This document shows, piece by piece, positions 4,378 through 5,414 of a stretch of DNA of 5,414 nucleotides. The stretch is from Nitrososphaerales archaeon. Its GTDB lineage: Archaea; Thermoproteota; Nitrososphaeria; Conexivisphaerales; UBA164. The stretch spans positions 1-5,414 of the forward strand of contig JAGDXK010000004.1 in assembly GCA_023256405.1 (NCBI GenBank), in the 5' to 3' direction. Within the stretch, counting starts at the first letter, position 1, and each line of letters begins with the position of its first letter. Under the pieces are notes generated by a model, which saw only the letters and a program-made list of their open reading frames with translations, was not told the origin of the DNA and ran no database searches. The position numbers were made by a program, and so were the translations under genes.

Positions 4378-5414
4378 GTGGATGCCGGTCTGTTAACAGA
4401 AAGCCTCAGGCAGTCCTACTATTATGAGTATAACAAAAGCAAGGTTACCGGCAGATACAAGTTTGCAGGAGATTACTACCTCAGCAACATGCTCTATGCC
4501 AAGGTTCTAAGGGCAGGGGTGCCTCATGCGCTGATAGAATACGTAGACGTTTCAGACGCCTATAAAGTTCCTGGAGTCAGGACTGTTGCCACTTACAGGG
4601 ACGTTCCTGGCCTGAACGCCTTTGGATACTTCAAGCCGAACCAGCCGGTGTTCTGCAGGGATAAAGTGCGTTATGTGGGCGATGCTGTTGCGGCGGTTGC
4701 AGCCGAAACAGAGGAGGCAGCGCTGGAGGCAATAAGATCTATAAGGGTAAGATATGTCAGGCTCGACGGGGTCTTCACGATTGAGGATGCTTTAAAGGAA
4801 GAGATCAAGGTTCACGATGAGGGCAACGTGGCACATTCAGTCTCATACGAAAGGGGAAGCTATGCAGGCGCCCCCGGTGAGGAGTTCTCCGATAAATATG
4901 AAATTGGTTCAGTTAAGCAGATGTACATAGAGCCCGAGTCGGCCCTAGCGTGGGTGGAAAACGGGATTTTACACATAGTTACAACAACTCAGAGCCCCGA
5001 TCATGACGTGCAGCAGATCTCCCAGAACCTAAACGTGCCGCCTGAGAGGATAAAGCTGATCTATCCAGATCCTGGCGGGGCATTCGGAGGAAAGGAGGAA
5101 ATACACGGCCAGATCATAGCGGGGCTGCTGGCCATTAAGACCGGCAGACCGGTCAAGCTGACCTATACGAGGGAGGAGTCAAACACCTCAACCACGAGGA
5201 GGATTTCAATGAACATAGAGGTGAAGACCAGGGTAACGAGCGATATGAAGATCCAGGGCCTTTTCATGAAGGTGCTGGCTGAAGCAGGAGCATACCTGTC
5301 ACACGCGCCCATAGTGCTTGAGGTTGCTGGCTCGCATGCCCCCGGGCCCTACAGCATACCTAACGTTCGTTTTGAAGGCCTGCTCGTCTACACCAATTAT
5401 CCGCCTGTAGGCGG
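4378..5414 (+). CDS. Molybdopterin-binding large subunit, xanthine dehydrogenase/aldehyde oxidase family (3' end outside window)
   Basis: The reading frame is open from GTG 4378 to the window edge, giving 345 residues of a protein usually 700-800 long. Residues about 20-125 are the a/b hammerhead domain: VTGRYKFAGDYYLSNMLYAKVLRAGVPHA at 23-51, then VGDAVAAVAAETEEAALEA (100-118). From about 175 the first molybdopterin-binding domain follows: KQMYIEPESALAW (180-192), TTQSPDHD (203-210), the cofactor loop GGAFGGKE (233-240), YTREES (263-268) and GPYSIPNV (323-330). The enzyme hydroxylates or oxidises aldehydes, purines or N-heteroaromatics at a Mo-MCD centre, passing electrons through an FeS subunit and an FAD subunit, neither of which is in view. 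The GGKE form of the loop is nearer xanthine/aldehyde enzymes than CO dehydrogenase (GGGFGNK). The deciding active-site loop and catalytic Glu lie beyond the window. In Thermoplasmatales and Sulfolobales such proteins include glyceraldehyde oxidoreductase. M38 as start would destroy the hammerhead domain, so GTG is chosen. Confidence 0.92.
   Translation, partial: MDAGLLTESLRQSYYYEYNKSKVTGRYKFAGDYYLSNMLYAKVLRAGVPHALIEYVDVSDAYKVPGVRTVATYRDVPGLNAFGYFKPNQPVFCRDKVRYVGDAVAAVAAETEEAALEAIRSIRVRYVRLDGVFTIEDALKEEIKVHDEGNVAHSVSYERGSYAGAPGEEFSDKYEIGSVKQMYIEPESALAWVENGILHIVTTTQSPDHDVQQISQNLNVPPERIKLIYPDPGGAFGGKEEIHGQIIAGLLAIKTGRPVKLTYTREESNTSTTRRISMNIEVKTRVTSDMKIQGLFMKVLAEAGAYLSHAPIVLEVAGSHAPGPYSIPNVRFEGLLVYTNYPPVG

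Noticed and set aside
1..5414. CRISPR array, tRNA/rRNA, insertion sequence or prophage remains
   Set aside because: I saw no regularly spaced repeats, cloverleaf sequence, transposase motifs or terminal inverted repeats; gene style is uniform across the window.

Overview
The window looks like ordinary chromosomal DNA from an archaeon. Each of the five genes whose start lies inside it has an AT-rich TATA-like box centred about 24-32 bases before the start codon, and none has a convincingly spaced Shine-Dalgarno site. That is the pattern expected of leaderless archaeal transcripts. Arginine is mostly AGG/AGA, isoleucine is very often ATA, and GC looks intermediate. The gene content (archaeal-type cobinamide salvage enzyme, flavodiiron protein, molybdenum hydroxylase) fits a thermophilic or acidophilic archaeon. 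Thermoplasmatales relatives are my first guess and Korarchaeota-like or other lineages remain possible; this is inference from style, not an identification.

Layout. (1) Positions 2-139 are the last 45 codons of a TauE/SafE-type membrane permease. (2) Positions 185-910 are a MarC/SnatA-family membrane protein with an unusual extra N-terminal hydrophobic segment. (3) Positions 1034-2227 are a complete two-domain flavodiiron protein (O2 and/or NO reductase) behind a duplicated AT-rich promoter element. (4) Positions 2274-2834 are an adenosylcobinamide amidohydrolase (CbiZ), followed one base after its stop by a perfect 10-bp hairpin. (5) A 151-bp convergent spacer carries T-tracts on both strands and repeated TTCCG words. 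(6) Positions 2986-4266, minus strand, are a D-amino-acid-oxidase-fold FAD enzyme closest by motif to L-2-hydroxyglutarate oxidase. (7) A 111-bp divergent promoter region follows. (8) From 4378 to the window end runs the N-terminal 345 residues of a xanthine dehydrogenase/aldehyde oxidase-family molybdopterin subunit.

The genes do not form one evident pathway. The three plus-strand genes before 2834 have separate promoters. The best candidate for functional coupling is the divergent pair of FAD oxidoreductase and molybdenum hydroxylase, which share a control region; both would act on small organic substrates. The flavodiiron protein points to an anaerobe or microaerophile that detoxifies O2 or NO. 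CbiZ points to scavenging of incomplete corrinoids. I did not find a clearly new biological system. The items most worth checking are the MarC extension, the divergent redox pair, the TTCCG-rich spacer and the non-canonical motif in CbiZ. No stretch over 300 bases lacks a gene.
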